A stretch of 64,000 nt of DNA from Pumilibacter intestinalis (GTDB lineage: Bacteria; Bacillota; Clostridia; Christensenellales; Pumilibacteraceae): positions 1 through 64,000 of the forward strand of contig NZ_CALPCH010000007.1 of NCBI RefSeq assembly GCF_943193005.1, written 5' to 3'. How positions within the stretch are numbered: position 1 is the stretch's first letter; each line of letters starts with the position of its first letter. Shown piece by piece: positions 16,419-24,401 of the stretch. The notes under the pieces are model-generated. The model saw nothing but the letters and a program-made list of their open reading frames with translations. It searched no databases and had not been told where the DNA came from. The translations under genes were made by a program, and so were the position numbers.

Positions 16419-17276
16419 CTATTTGTCGGTTTTGCGAACGCGCTTTATTTTCTTTGCGCCCGCGCCCGCTATGGCTTTCAATCCGTAAAACTCTTTCAGC
16501 TCGTCGGTGAGCATTTCGGAGTCGTAATATCTCTTTATTTCGCCCCTGCGAGCCACGGATATTACGCCCGTTTCTTCGGATACTATGATTGTGAGCACGT
16601 TGTTGGTTTCCGTTACGCCTATAGCCGCGCGGTGACGGGTGCCCAGCTCTTTGTCTACCTCCAAACTCTGCGTAAGGGGCAAAAAGCAACCCGCCGCCAT
16701 TATGCGGTTGCCGCGCACGAGCACCGCCCCGTCGTGAAGCGGAGCTTTGGTGTTGAATATAGACTCCAAAAGCCCGCCCGACACTACGGCGTCGAGCTTT
16801 GTGCCGCTCTCTTTTATGTGCACGGGTATGTGCTCGGGAGTAATCACTATAAGCGCGCCCACGTCCTTTTTAGCCATGTTAAGCGACGCCCGCACTATCT
16901 CCGAAATTGCGGCGTTCAGTTCCTCGTCGCTGCAATCGTATTCGGTGGTGAACGCCTGTTGCATATCGCGTGGCGAAGATATCTTCCAAAAGCCGCGGCG
17001 CGTTTCCTGCGGGAACAAAGCCGCTATACCTATAATAACTATCAAGAACGAGTATGTGAACGTGCGCGACAGTAACGGTAGGTCGAGCGTTTTGCTTGTG
17101 AGCACCACCGAAAGGAGCAAGAACAACACCACGTATTTGTAAAGTTTTACGGCGTCGTTCTTTTTGAGAAATACGAAAACGGCATAAAGCAAAAACGCGA
17201 ACAGCACAACGTCCGCCGCGGATTGCACCGGACGGTTGAGGATTTGATATTTTAAGTTTTCGACGAATTTTTCCAC
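16419..17276 (-). CDS. cdaA: Diadenylate cyclase, membrane-bound CdaA type
   Basis: 285 residues. It makes cyclic di-AMP from two ATP. About three membrane helices lead to the DAC domain, where both catalytic motifs are visible: DGAVLV and GTRHRAAIG. The GTG at 17276 with AGAGGCG before it is chosen because the reading frame upstream runs into the -10 element. A short CdaR-like gene follows 9 bases later. Confidence 0.92.
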   Translation of the reverse strand: MEKFVENLKYQILNRPVQSAADVVLFAFLLYAVFVFLKKNDAVKLYKYVVLFLLLSVVLTSKTLDLPLLSRTFTYSFLIVIIGIAALFPQETRRGFWKISSPRDMQQAFTTEYDCSDEELNAAISEIVRASLNMAKKDVGALIVITPEHIPVHIKESGTKLDAVVSGGLLESIFNTKAPLHDGAVLVRGNRIMAAGCFLPLTQSLEVDKELGTRHRAAIGVTETNNVLTIIVSEETGVISVARRGEIKRYYDSEMLTDELKEFYGLKAIAGAGAKKIKRVRKTDK

Positions 17277-17318
17277 AGCTACGCCTCTGCATACGGTTAA
17301 AACATAGTCTACAATTAA

Positions 17319-17347
17319 ATTATACACTTTATTTTCAAAATTATCAA
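17319..17347 (-). promoter_or_regulatory. cdaA promoter
   Basis: TTGATA (17342-17347), 17-base spacer, TATAAT (17319-17324) on the minus strand. The predicted start falls inside the longest open frame, which supports the shorter CdaA. Confidence 0.75.
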
Positions 17348-17408
17348 TATTTTTTCGGTGTTTTTTTACACCTTTCTTGTGAAAAAGTAAAAATTTTCGG
17401 AAAAGTGC

Positions 17409-17437
17409 TTGATTTAATACCGAAAGTGATATATAAT
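17409..17437 (+). promoter_or_regulatory. Promoter of the small basic membrane protein
   Basis: TTGATT (17409-17414), 17-base spacer, TATAAT (17432-17437), then AGGTGA and the ATG at 17466. Divergent from the cdaA promoter. Confidence 0.75.
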
Positions 17438-17465
17438 AAAGAGTATAAGCGTACAGGTGAGAAGT

Positions 17466-17933
17466 ATGGCAAAAAAGGCAACGAAGAAAAAATTAAAAGA
17501 ACTTCAGAACGCAGCGGCGGAAAGAGCAGCGGCCGCAGGCGGCGCTTCCGCGCAATCTTCGCAAGCCGACGCGCAAAAAGGCAAGAAAAAGAAAAAAGGC
17601 GCGAAACAAAAAATCAGCGATATTCAGCTCGACCGCAGCAAAATGACCGCCGACCAAATGACTCAGGCGCAAATCGAAGAAGCCATAAAAGAGAGTCAAG
17701 ACCCGTCGTCGCGGCTTAAAAAACTCCGCAGTCCCCTTTCGGTAAAAGGTTGCCTTCTGAATATTTTAATACTCGTAGTGCTCACCGTGGCAATAGTGAT
17801 ACTTTGCTGTTACTTACTGCTCGATAAAGAAACTTTCAATCTCTGGGTGGTTATAAAGGACTTGTTCGACAAGTTCGGCATAACCAAAGCCTGGAACACC
17901 GTTGTAGGGTGGTTCAAAAATCTTTTCTCTTAA
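17466..17933 (+). CDS. Hypothetical lysine-rich single-pass membrane protein
   Basis: 155 residues from the ATG with an AGGTGA site. The N-terminal 50 residues are Lys- and Ala-rich and low in complexity; a helical Gln/Glu segment follows (about 60-85), then one membrane helix (about 100-122) and a short amphipathic C-terminus (about 130-155) with three Trp. I do not recognise a family. Topology suggests a basic cytoplasmic tail, perhaps contacting nucleic acid or the membrane surface. Confidence 0.7.
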   Translation: MAKKATKKKLKELQNAAAERAAAAGGASAQSSQADAQKGKKKKKGAKQKISDIQLDRSKMTADQMTQAQIEEAIKESQDPSSRLKKLRSPLSVKGCLLNILILVVLTVAIVILCCYLLLDKETFNLWVVIKDLFDKFGITKAWNTVVGWFKNLFS

Positions 17934-18026
17934 ACTCGGCTTAAAAACAAAACCCCGTCGCAAAGCGCACTTCCCATAGGGAATTAAAAAACTAGATTTT
18001 TAAGAGTTGTATTTTCAAGCGATGAC

Positions 18027-18064
18027 AAACGCTCTCGAACGAAATGTTCGAGAGCGTTTTACTA
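18027..18064. terminator. Bidirectional terminator
   Basis: A 14-base perfect stem, AAACGCTCTCGAAC with GTTCGAGAGCGTTT, and a GAAAT loop, A-rich before and T-rich after. It lies between the converging membrane-protein and MBL genes. Confidence 0.8.
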
Positions 18065-18092
18065 CAAACTATTTAGAAAGATAAATTGAAAT

Positions 18093-18857
18093 TTATTTGT
18101 GTTTTAGAGCGTGCAATTTTATGTTTTCGACAAATCCGATATTCCTTTTTAGAATTTGAACATTAAAAGGTTTTCCGTGCCCCGAAAAAATTTTGGTAGG
18201 CTGTAATGTAATAATCTTTTGCCACGACTGCAAAAATGCTACCTTATCTTCCGCCCAAATCGTTATGTTGTGTTTGCTTGGAAATCCGTTCATTGCCGCA
18301 TCACCGCAAAACAGATAGCCATTATTCAAAAGCAACGAAATAGAATCAGAAGTATGTCCTGCTGTTTCTACGATTTTGCCGTTTAGCTCTTGTTCCAAAT
18401 AAGCCCTATTGTCATTTGATATAATGATTAGCCTACTTTCATATTCGGCTTGTATAGGCGGAAATTTGTGTTGTCCCATCCCGAACAACTTCATCACATT
18501 GCAAAATGCAAGTGCAAGTTTACTTGTACAACCGCCGACAAAAGAGTTTTGCCCTTTGCGTAAAGTGTCAATCCCTTTATCGCTCATAATGACTTTCACT
18601 TCTTGATTATCGAACAAAAGCTGATTTATAAATCCGGCGTGGTCGTCGTGTGCGTGTGTCATAAAGCAATATTTAATTTGATTGATTTTAATATTATTTG
18701 CTTTCAGTTTCTTTTTGAAATTCCTATAACTATTTTCATAGCCTGTATCTATAATGACATATCCGTTATCAATTCGGTCCCCCCAACAGTTTACAATTCT
18801 ATTTCCGAAGTTCAAAACATCGGATTTTATTGTTTCATTATATTCGCTATCAATCAT
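18093..18857 (-). CDS. MBL-fold metallo-hydrolase
   Basis: 254 residues. The metal-binding signature THAHDDH lies at residues 67-73 (His68, His70, Asp72, His73), with further ligands in AGHTSDS and FCGDAAM and a final SGHG. This is the general beta-lactamase-fold hydrolase family, substrate unknown. Codon use is much more AT-rich than the neighbours and the gene stands alone with its own TATAAT promoter and AAGGAT site, suggesting horizontal acquisition. Confidence 0.85.
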   Translation of the reverse strand: MIDSEYNETIKSDVLNFGNRIVNCWGDRIDNGYVIIDTGYENSYRNFKKKLKANNIKINQIKYCFMTHAHDDHAGFINQLLFDNQEVKVIMSDKGIDTLRKGQNSFVGGCTSKLALAFCNVMKLFGMGQHKFPPIQAEYESRLIIISNDNRAYLEQELNGKIVETAGHTSDSISLLLNNGYLFCGDAAMNGFPSKHNITIWAEDKVAFLQSWQKIITLQPTKIFSGHGKPFNVQILKRNIGFVENIKLHALKHK

Positions 18858-19013
18858 AGTATCCTTACGCTAAATTACTGTTTATCGTTCAGCTATTATA
18901 TCACGAAAAATGAAAATGCGCAACCGATTGATTGAATTTTGCGGGAAATATAAAACATATCTATATCTCACTAGGCTACGAGTAGCCTAGTTCGTCCACA
19001 AAAAAAAGTACAG

Positions 19014-19043
19014 AAAAGGCATAGCCTAACGCTATGCCTAAAT
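19014..19043 (-). terminator. Terminator of the kor-nfeD transcript
   Basis: On the minus strand AGGCATAGC, GTTAG loop, GCTATGCCT, then a T-rich run. A second hairpin (CTAGGCTAC/GTAGCCTAG, 18971-18990) lies just beyond. Confidence 0.7.
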
Positions 19044-19127
19044 CTTTATTATTTGCGTCTTATTAAATTCCCTATGGGAATTACGGTAATCCGCGGCGGG
19101 TTTTCTTTTATGATTTTGCGAGAGCGG

Positions 19128-19652
19128 TCAGTCTTCCTCTTCGTATATGCCCACAACCTTTATGCTCTCGCCGTCTACGCGCACAACGCGCACCATGCAC
19201 CCTTTTTCTATGAACTCGTCGCCCGATACGAAAAAGTTCACGTCGTCGAGCGACATGTGACCCGTGCCGTTTATATCGGTGGTTGCCACTCCCTCGCGCC
19301 CGAGCAGATAAGAGTAACCGTCGTCTTGCATGGAGCGGCGCAACTTGAGCGCGAGCGAATGCGACAGCCACGCTTTTTTGTGGACCGCAAGCATAATCAT
19401 GTGCACGCCGATAAGCACCGTAACGCAAAACGACACCATGTAAAACAGCATGATGAAATTTCCGCCGCCGAGCATGCGCACCACTATGCCGAGAGCTATG
19501 AGCGCAACGCCGCAATACGTGGGATACTTATACGCCGGTTGAAAAAATTCCACCACTATAAGCATAAGCCCGAGCATAACCGAAATAAAGGTAACCGCGC
19601 TCATGCCGCCGAACAGGTCTTGCAGATTTTTGTATAACGCGCCGCTTATCAT
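19128..19652 (-). CDS. NfeD-like membrane protein
   Basis: 174 residues. Three or four hydrophobic segments cover residues 15-95, followed by a C-terminal OB-fold-like region (LLGREGVATTDINGTGHM...GCMVRVVRVDG), the pattern of NfeD proteins. It lacks the N-terminal protease domain of long forms, and no SPFH partner gene is present here. It overlaps the Kor gamma gene by 4 bases (ATGA), an unusual partner. Confidence 0.75.
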   Translation of the reverse strand: MISGALYKNLQDLFGGMSAVTFISVMLGLMLIVVEFFQPAYKYPTYCGVALIALGIVVRMLGGGNFIMLFYMVSFCVTVLIGVHMIMLAVHKKAWLSHSLALKLRRSMQDDGYSYLLGREGVATTDINGTGHMSLDDVNFFVSGDEFIEKGCMVRVVRVDGESIKVVGIYEEED

Positions 19653-20173
19653 TTCAAGCCTTTCGCAAACTCGTAGCCCGCTTTAAGGCAGCTAAGGTTT
19701 GCTTCCACAAACTGCGGCTTGCGCTTGAACACCTCGCGCACCGCTTCTTCCGCGGATTTGTAGGAAAGCGAGGCTTGCGACAAAACCGCGCCGAGCATAA
19801 CTATGTTCTGCCCCTTTTGATTATTGCCGCACAGTTCGTGCACGGGCACAACGCAAACGTTGCCGCCCGCAAGATACTCTTCTTTTGCCGACGACGCGGC
19901 GAACACCCTGCCGCCCTCGGCGAGCTTGGGCAAAAACCGCGCCAAACTCGGCTCGTTGAACGCAACCAAAATATCGGGGCGGCTTATCACCGGCGAAGCC
20001 ACTTCCGACTCGGAAATAACCACGCTGCAATTTGCCGTACCGCCGCGCATTTCAGGTCCGTAAGAGGGCAAAAACGAGGTGTTGAGATTTTCTTTCATTG
20101 CGGCGTAAGAGAGCATAAGCCCCAGACTTATCACGCCCTGCCCGCCGAAGCCGCTTACTATAATGCGCTTCAT
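19649..20173 (-). CDS. korC: 2-oxoacid:ferredoxin oxidoreductase, gamma subunit
   Basis: 174 residues. Begins with the family pattern GFGGQGVISLGLMLSYAA and continues with PSYGPEMRGGTANCSVVIS. This small subunit completes the CoA-dependent oxidative decarboxylase. It overlaps the beta-subunit gene by 4 bases. Subunit order and sequence fit the 2-oxoglutarate/2-oxoisovalerate type; the exact acid is not decided by sequence. Confidence 0.88.
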   Translation of the reverse strand: MKRIIVSGFGGQGVISLGLMLSYAAMKENLNTSFLPSYGPEMRGGTANCSVVISESEVASPVISRPDILVAFNEPSLARFLPKLAEGGRVFAASSAKEEYLAGGNVCVVPVHELCGNNQKGQNIVMLGAVLSQASLSYKSAEEAVREVFKRKPQFVEANLSCLKAGYEFAKGLK

Positions 20174-20931
20174 TTTGCTTCCTCCTCATTCAGTCCCACG
20201 TCTTTATACACGCCGAGCGGATACGCCTTTACGCCCGTAGTTTTTACGTATTCGAGCGCGGCAATAGGAGTCATATGGAAATTCGTGGGGCACGTGGAAA
20301 GTATTTCTATAAGAGAAAATCCGCGCTTTTGCTTTTGCATCTTAAAGCCGCGCACAAGCGCGTCGCGCGTTGCCCGCACGTTTTTAACGTCGTGCACCGA
20401 CGTGCGAGCTATATAAGCGGGTCCGGTAAGCGTGGAAAGCATTTCGCATATTTTTATGGGATTGCCGTGCTCGAGCGGATTTCTGCCGAACTGCGAAGTC
20501 GTGGTTTTCTGCCCCTCCAAAGTGGTGGGCGCCATCTGCCCGCCCGTCATGCCGTAAATGCCGTTGTTGATGAATATTACGGTCATGTTTTCGCCGCGGG
20601 TTGCCGCGTGCACGATTTCCGCCATGCCTATGCTCGCAAGGTCTCCGTCGCCCTGATAAACAAACACCGTGCTGTCGGGTCGGGCGCGTTTAACGCCCGT
20701 AGCCACGCTCGGCGCTCTGCCGTGTGCCGCTTGGAACATATCGCACTTAAAGTAGTTGTATGCAAACACCGCGCAACCCACGGGCGCTATGCCTATTACG
20801 TTATCGAATTCCCCTATCTCGCCGAGAGCTTCGGCTATAAGGCGGTGCACTATGCCGTGCGTACACCCCGGGCAGTAGTGCATGGGGGTATCGGTAAGCA
20901 GAGCGGGTTTAGAAAAAACTATTTTATCCAT
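20170..20931 (-). CDS. korB: 2-oxoacid:ferredoxin oxidoreductase, beta (TPP) subunit
   Basis: 253 residues. Thiamine diphosphate subunit: CPGCTHG near the N-terminus and the TPP/Mg motif GDGDLASIGM...NNGIYGMTGGQ. It transfers electrons from 2-oxoacid oxidation to ferredoxin, making acyl-CoA. Its start overlaps the alpha-subunit gene by 13 bases, with GGGGAGG ahead of the ATG. Confidence 0.92.
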   Translation of the reverse strand: MDKIVFSKPALLTDTPMHYCPGCTHGIVHRLIAEALGEIGEFDNVIGIAPVGCAVFAYNYFKCDMFQAAHGRAPSVATGVKRARPDSTVFVYQGDGDLASIGMAEIVHAATRGENMTVIFINNGIYGMTGGQMAPTTLEGQKTTTSQFGRNPLEHGNPIKICEMLSTLTGPAYIARTSVHDVKNVRATRDALVRGFKMQKQKRGFSLIEILSTCPTNFHMTPIAALEYVKTTGVKAYPLGVYKDVGLNEEEAK

Positions 20932-21998
20932 GATTTACTCAACCTCCCCGATTTCACGTAGTCCGCAATCTCCTCGGGACTCATTACGTTGCCGCCCACT
21001 CTCGCGAATATTCCCACCTCGGGGCGGTTCTTGCTGTCGTAAAGTCCCAGCTTTACGTCCTCTATGAGCTGTCCGCAACTCAGCTCTACCGATATGAACT
21101 TTCGGGCTTTGCCGTCGGCAAGTTTCTTTATTTCTTCATACGGGAACGGATACACCGTTACGGGACGGAACAGTCCCGCCTTTACGCCGCTTTCGCGCAA
21201 CATATCAACAGCCGCCTTGCATATACGCGCCACTATGCCGTAAGCCACGAGCACCACCTCGGCGTCGTCGGTGCGATAGCTTTCGCTCATCACGTCGACT
21301 TTCGCCATTTCTTCGTATCTGCGCGTGAGCATGGCGTTGTGTTCTTCGAGCGCGTCGGGACTCATATATATGGAGTTTATCACCCTTTGCGTGCCGCCGT
21401 TGTTGCCGCTCGCCGCCCACGGTTTGGGCTCGAGCGAAGATAGGTCTACCGCCTCGGGAATTTCGGCGGGCTCCATCATCTGCCCGAGCATGCCGTCGCC
21501 GAGTATCATTACCGGCGTGCGGTAATAGTCTGCGCGGAAAAACGCTTTATATGTGAGGTCTACCGCCTCTTGCACCGACGAGGGCGCGTACACGAGCATG
21601 TGGTAGTCGCCGTGTCCGCCTCCTTTGGTGGCTTGGAAATAGTCGCTTTGGCTTGGCTGTATGCCGCCGAGTCCGGGACCCGCCCGCATCATATTTACGA
21701 TTACGCAGGGCACTTGCGCACCCGCAATGTAGCTTATGCCCTCTTGCTTAAGGCTTATGCCGGGGCTTGACGAACTCGTCATGGAGCGCACTCCCGCGCC
21801 CGCCGCACCGTATACCATGTTTATAGCCGACACCTCTGACTCCGCCTGCACGAAACTGCCGCCCACCTCTTTGAGCCGCCACGACATGTATTCGGGCACT
21901 TCGTTTTGCGGCGTTATGGGATATCCGAAAAAGCAACGGCAACCCGCCGCAATCGCGGCTTCGGCTACGGCTTCGTTTCCTTTCATGAGCTTTTTCAT
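20919..21998 (-). CDS. korA: 2-oxoacid:ferredoxin oxidoreductase, alpha subunit
   Basis: 359 residues. Family patterns include [35 protein letters not shown] and [15 protein letters not shown]. Start chosen at the ATG forming ATGA with the ferredoxin stop and preceded by GGAGG; a longer in-frame upstream extension is mere overlap with the ferredoxin gene. Together with D, B and G subunits it feeds reduced ferredoxin, typical of strict anaerobes. Confidence 0.92.
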   Translation of the reverse strand: MKKLMKGNEAVAEAAIAAGCRCFFGYPITPQNEVPEYMSWRLKEVGGSFVQAESEVSAINMVYGAAGAGVRSMTSSSSPGISLKQEGISYIAGAQVPCVIVNMMRAGPGLGGIQPSQSDYFQATKGGGHGDYHMLVYAPSSVQEAVDLTYKAFFRADYYRTPVMILGDGMLGQMMEPAEIPEAVDLSSLEPKPWAASGNNGGTQRVINSIYMSPDALEEHNAMLTRRYEEMAKVDVMSESYRTDDAEVVLVAYGIVARICKAAVDMLRESGVKAGLFRPVTVYPFPYEEIKKLADGKARKFISVELSCGQLIEDVKLGLYDSKNRPEVGIFARVGGNVMSPEEIADYVKSGRLSKSWIK

Positions 21999-22216
21999 TT
22001 TGTCTCCGAAACCTCCTTTCTTACGGTAATTACCGTGTCGGGACACATTGTGGCGCAAAACGCGCAACTTATGCACTCCCGCTCGTTTACGCACTCCGCA
22101 ACGGCGTAACCCATTGCGTTTACGCGCTCGCTTATTGCAAGTATTTTTTTAGGACATGCGGCTACGCACAGTCCGCACCCCTTGCACAGTTTATCGTTGA
22201 AAACGACTTTTTTCAC
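21995..22216 (-). CDS. korD: 2-oxoacid:ferredoxin oxidoreductase, ferredoxin-like delta subunit
   Basis: 73 residues with two 4Fe-4S motifs, [12 protein letters not shown] (Cys11-21) and [15 protein letters not shown] start with GGAGG nine bases before. First gene of the korDABG set; it carries electrons from the TPP subunit. Confidence 0.9.
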   Translation of the reverse strand: MKKVVFNDKLCKGCGLCVAACPKKILAISERVNAMGYAVAECVNERECISCAFCATMCPDTVITVRKEVSETK

Positions 22217-22250
22217 TCGCCTATACCTCCTGCGATTTTGTCATATTTTT

Positions 22251-22443
22251 CTCATGTTTGGGATTGCCGCGTCGGGCTTCGCCCTCCTCGCAATGACGGG
22301 TTGAGTTGCACTGTCATTGCGAGCGAGCCATGACGTTTTGTTGCACTGTCATTGCGAGCGGCGTAGCCGCGCGGCAATCCCCCGCATGGAACATATTTCC
22401 TCTCGGCTGAGATTGCTTCGGCATTACACGCCTCGCAATGACG
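22251..22443. repeat. Dispersed palindromic repeats, three copies
   Basis: Three elements in both orientations, each of the form (G)GGATTGC..(GC-rich centre)..GCAATGAC and with ATG-containing edges. They fill the whole gap between ogg and korD; no gene is seen here. Confidence 0.85.
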
Positions 22444-23253
22444 TTATGTTGCGTTTCTCATGTATTCGAATATGTACTGTTGAGCGTAGCCCGCGTTTTT
22501 GCCGTAACGCTCCGAGTAGTATTTGTTTACCTTTTCGGGCGTGTCGAGTTCCGCTATGGCGTTCGCCTTGAATATCCACGTATCAACGGGATAACTGTCG
22601 GTCATCTTGTAAGCAAAGAGCAGTATACACTCCGCCACTTTGGGACCCACTCCGCAAAGTTTGCACAGCTCTTTTTTGGCTTCGTCGTGCGCCATGTTGC
22701 CTATGGAGTCCAAATATTCGTTTGTGAGCACGGGAACGGTTTTATACAAATATTCGCTCCTAAATCCGCATCCGAGCGCACGGTAATCTTGGGGCGTGAG
22801 CGTAAGCATTTGCTCGCGCGTGGGAAACGCCGAACGCGCCGCCCCGCCGCCGAACCTCGAACACAGCCGTTCCACAATGCCCTGAATGCGCTTTATGTTG
22901 TTGTTCGCCGAGATTATGAAACTTACCGCCGTTTCGAACCTGTCCTGCCTTAGTATTCGCAAGCCGCCGCTCACAGTGAGCGCGTTGTGCAATTCGTCGA
23001 ACCGAGAAAGCTCTTTCACGATTGCCGAGTAGTCGGTGCTCAAGTCGAAATATTCGGCGAAATATTCGGGGCTGTCCGTTTCTATTACCGCGAAATCGCC
23101 CTCGTAACGGAGTTTGCAACTCTTGTTGCCGCTCATCACCGTATACGACCCGTCGGCTTCGGGAAAGTAGCGAAACAGCTGTCCGCAACAGAGCGTGCGG
23201 GCTATATCCAGCTCGCCGCGACTGCACAAAATTCCTCTTTCGTTTATTTCCAT
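22444..23253 (-). CDS. ogg: 8-oxoguanine DNA glycosylase (OGG1-like, HhH-GPD)
   Basis: 269 residues. The helix-hairpin-helix and catalytic Lys are in LCGVGPKVAECILLF (Lys205), with the catalytic Asp in SYPVDTW (Asp224) and the conserved SANNNIKRI at 115-123. It removes oxidised guanine and nicks the strand. No ribosome site precedes the ATG; a candidate promoter ends only six bases upstream, so a leaderless message is possible. Confidence 0.9.
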   Translation of the reverse strand: MEINERGILCSRGELDIARTLCCGQLFRYFPEADGSYTVMSGNKSCKLRYEGDFAVIETDSPEYFAEYFDLSTDYSAIVKELSRFDELHNALTVSGGLRILRQDRFETAVSFIISANNNIKRIQGIVERLCSRFGGGAARSAFPTREQMLTLTPQDYRALGCGFRSEYLYKTVPVLTNEYLDSIGNMAHDEAKKELCKLCGVGPKVAECILLFAYKMTDSYPVDTWIFKANAIAELDTPEKVNKYYSERYGKNAGYAQQYIFEYMRNAT

Positions 23254-23267
23254 GTTTCTATTTTACA

Positions 23268-23300
23268 ACAAAAGGGCTGCGACACGCAACCCTTTTTGCT
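23268..23300 (-). terminator. Terminator after rpmA
   Basis: Minus-strand stem AAAAGGGTTGCG / CGCAGCCCTTTT with a TGT loop, then TGTTG. Its second half also forms the probable -35 region of ogg. Confidence 0.7.
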
Positions 23301-23318
23301 CTTTTACGTTACAATATT

Positions 23319-23591
23319 TCAGGCAGGATATACGCTTACCTGTTTCTTGTTATTCTTCTTCTCGAATTTCACTTTGCCGTCCGAAAGGGCGAACAACGTG
23401 TCGTCGCTACCGATGCCCACGTTTACGCCGGGATGCACCGCAGTGCCGCGCTGACGAACGAGGATATTGCCCGCGAGCACGAACTGACCGTCGCTGCGCT
23501 TAACTCCGAGTCTTTGCGCCGCGCTGTCGCGCCCGTTTTTGGACGAGCCCATTCCTTTCTTGTGCGCGAAAAGCTGAATATTTATAAACAT
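23319..23591 (-). CDS. rpmA: 50S ribosomal protein L27, with cleavable extension
   Basis: 90 residues. The N-terminus [12 protein letters not shown] is the Firmicutes form in which Prp cuts after the Phe to expose the functional end; [17 protein letters not shown] follows. The ATG at 23591 is preferred; a GTG six bases upstream, overlapping the prp stop, is the alternative. Third gene of rplU-prp-rpmA. Confidence 0.95.
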   Translation of the reverse strand: MFINIQLFAHKKGMGSSKNGRDSAAQRLGVKRSDGQFVLAGNILVRQRGTAVHPGVNVGIGSDDTLFALSDGKVKFEKKNNKKQVSVYPA

Positions 23592-23593
23592 TT

Positions 23594-23923
23594 TCACTTA
23601 ACCTCCAATTCTATAAAGTCCGAATAGCCTTCGTATAGGTCGGCTACTCCCATAAGCATCGTTTCGAGTATTACGTCGGCGTCGTGCCGCTCGCGCTCGC
23701 TCGCGCTCTCGGGAACGGTAAACGAAAGATAGCCGTCTTTGTCGTTGCGCTTGAGATTTACGTTCAATCCCGCAACTCCCATTAAGCCGAGCACCGCCGT
23801 TTGCACTATACTGCTCAGAGCCGCGCAAACAACGTCTTCGCCCTCCACCCCGTAACCGGTGTGCCCGTCGCACTCCACCGAAACGATTTTTCCGTTCTTT
23901 TTGCCTATGCGTATTACGGTCAC
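23594..23923 (-). CDS. prp: Ribosomal-processing cysteine protease Prp
   Basis: 109 residues. The catalytic pair is visible as His in CDGHTGYG and Cys in DVVCAALSS. It cleaves the L27 extension encoded next door. Position between rplU and rpmA is standard for Bacillota. Confidence 0.92.
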   Translation of the reverse strand: MTVIRIGKKNGKIVSVECDGHTGYGVEGEDVVCAALSSIVQTAVLGLMGVAGLNVNLKRNDKDGYLSFTVPESASERERHDADVILETMLMGVADLYEGYSDFIELEVK

Positions 23924-23926
23924 GGC

Positions 23927-24226
23927 TTACGCTATCTTTACAATCTTAACGCGGGTATAACCCTGTCTGTGTCCGTTCTTCTTGCGCTCGTTTTTCTTGG
24001 GCTTGTATTTGAACACAACCACTTTCTTTGCGCGCACGAACGATACGATTTCGGCGGTAGCAACGGCTTTAATGTCCGCTCCGGCAACCACTGCTCCGTT
24101 GTCGCAAGTCATGAGCACGGGGAATTCCACCTTGTCGCCCACGTTGCCCGCAAGTTTCTCAACGTCCAACACGTCGCCTTCCGACACGCGGTACTGCTTA
24201 CCTCCGGTCAAAATCACAGCATACAT
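23927..24226 (-). CDS. rplU: 50S ribosomal protein L21
   Basis: 99 residues, starting MYAVILTGGKQYRV with C-terminal KKNGHRQGYTRVKI, full length for L21. GAGGAGGTA lies at a normal distance. A longer in-frame upstream frame is part of the leader. Confidence 0.96.
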   Translation of the reverse strand: MYAVILTGGKQYRVSEGDVLDVEKLAGNVGDKVEFPVLMTCDNGAVVAGADIKAVATAEIVSFVRAKKVVVFKYKPKKNERKKNGHRQGYTRVKIVKIA

Positions 24227-24316
24227 TGTTTTTCGGTACCTCCTCAAGTTAGTATCCGTTGTAGCAAGGCAGGAACAAAAAGTTTCCGTTTGCAAGCCTT
24301 CTCCAAACGACTCCAC
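24227..24316 (-). promoter_or_regulatory. rplU leader, possible L21 autoregulatory RNA
   Basis: About 90 bases of leader with a GGAAAC-TTTTT-GTTCC hairpin enclosed by GCAAAC/GCCTTGC, ending before the GAGGAGG site. Position and length fit the known Firmicutes L21 leader, but the consensus was not tested. Confidence 0.45.
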
Positions 24317-24321
24317 GAATA

Positions 24322-24351
24322 ATGATATCACAACCGCCGCTTTGCAGTCAA
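24322..24351 (-). promoter_or_regulatory. rplU promoter
   Basis: TTGACT (24346-24351), 18-base spacer, TATCAT (24322-24327). The spacer overlaps a GC-rich hairpin that may end the upstream surface-protein transcript. Confidence 0.65.
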
Positions 24352-24401
24352 GCAAAACGGCGGCATATTGCAAATTATATTTTAGATTGCAAATTATTTT
24401 T

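Larger units (their letters stand above)
17971..19080. repeat. Short inverted repeats flanking the MBL gene
   Basis: TTCCCATAGGGAATT at 17971-17985 and its exact reverse complement at 19066-19080 bracket the AT-rich metallo-hydrolase gene. Each arm is itself nearly palindromic. No transposase or target duplication is visible. Confidence 0.45.
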
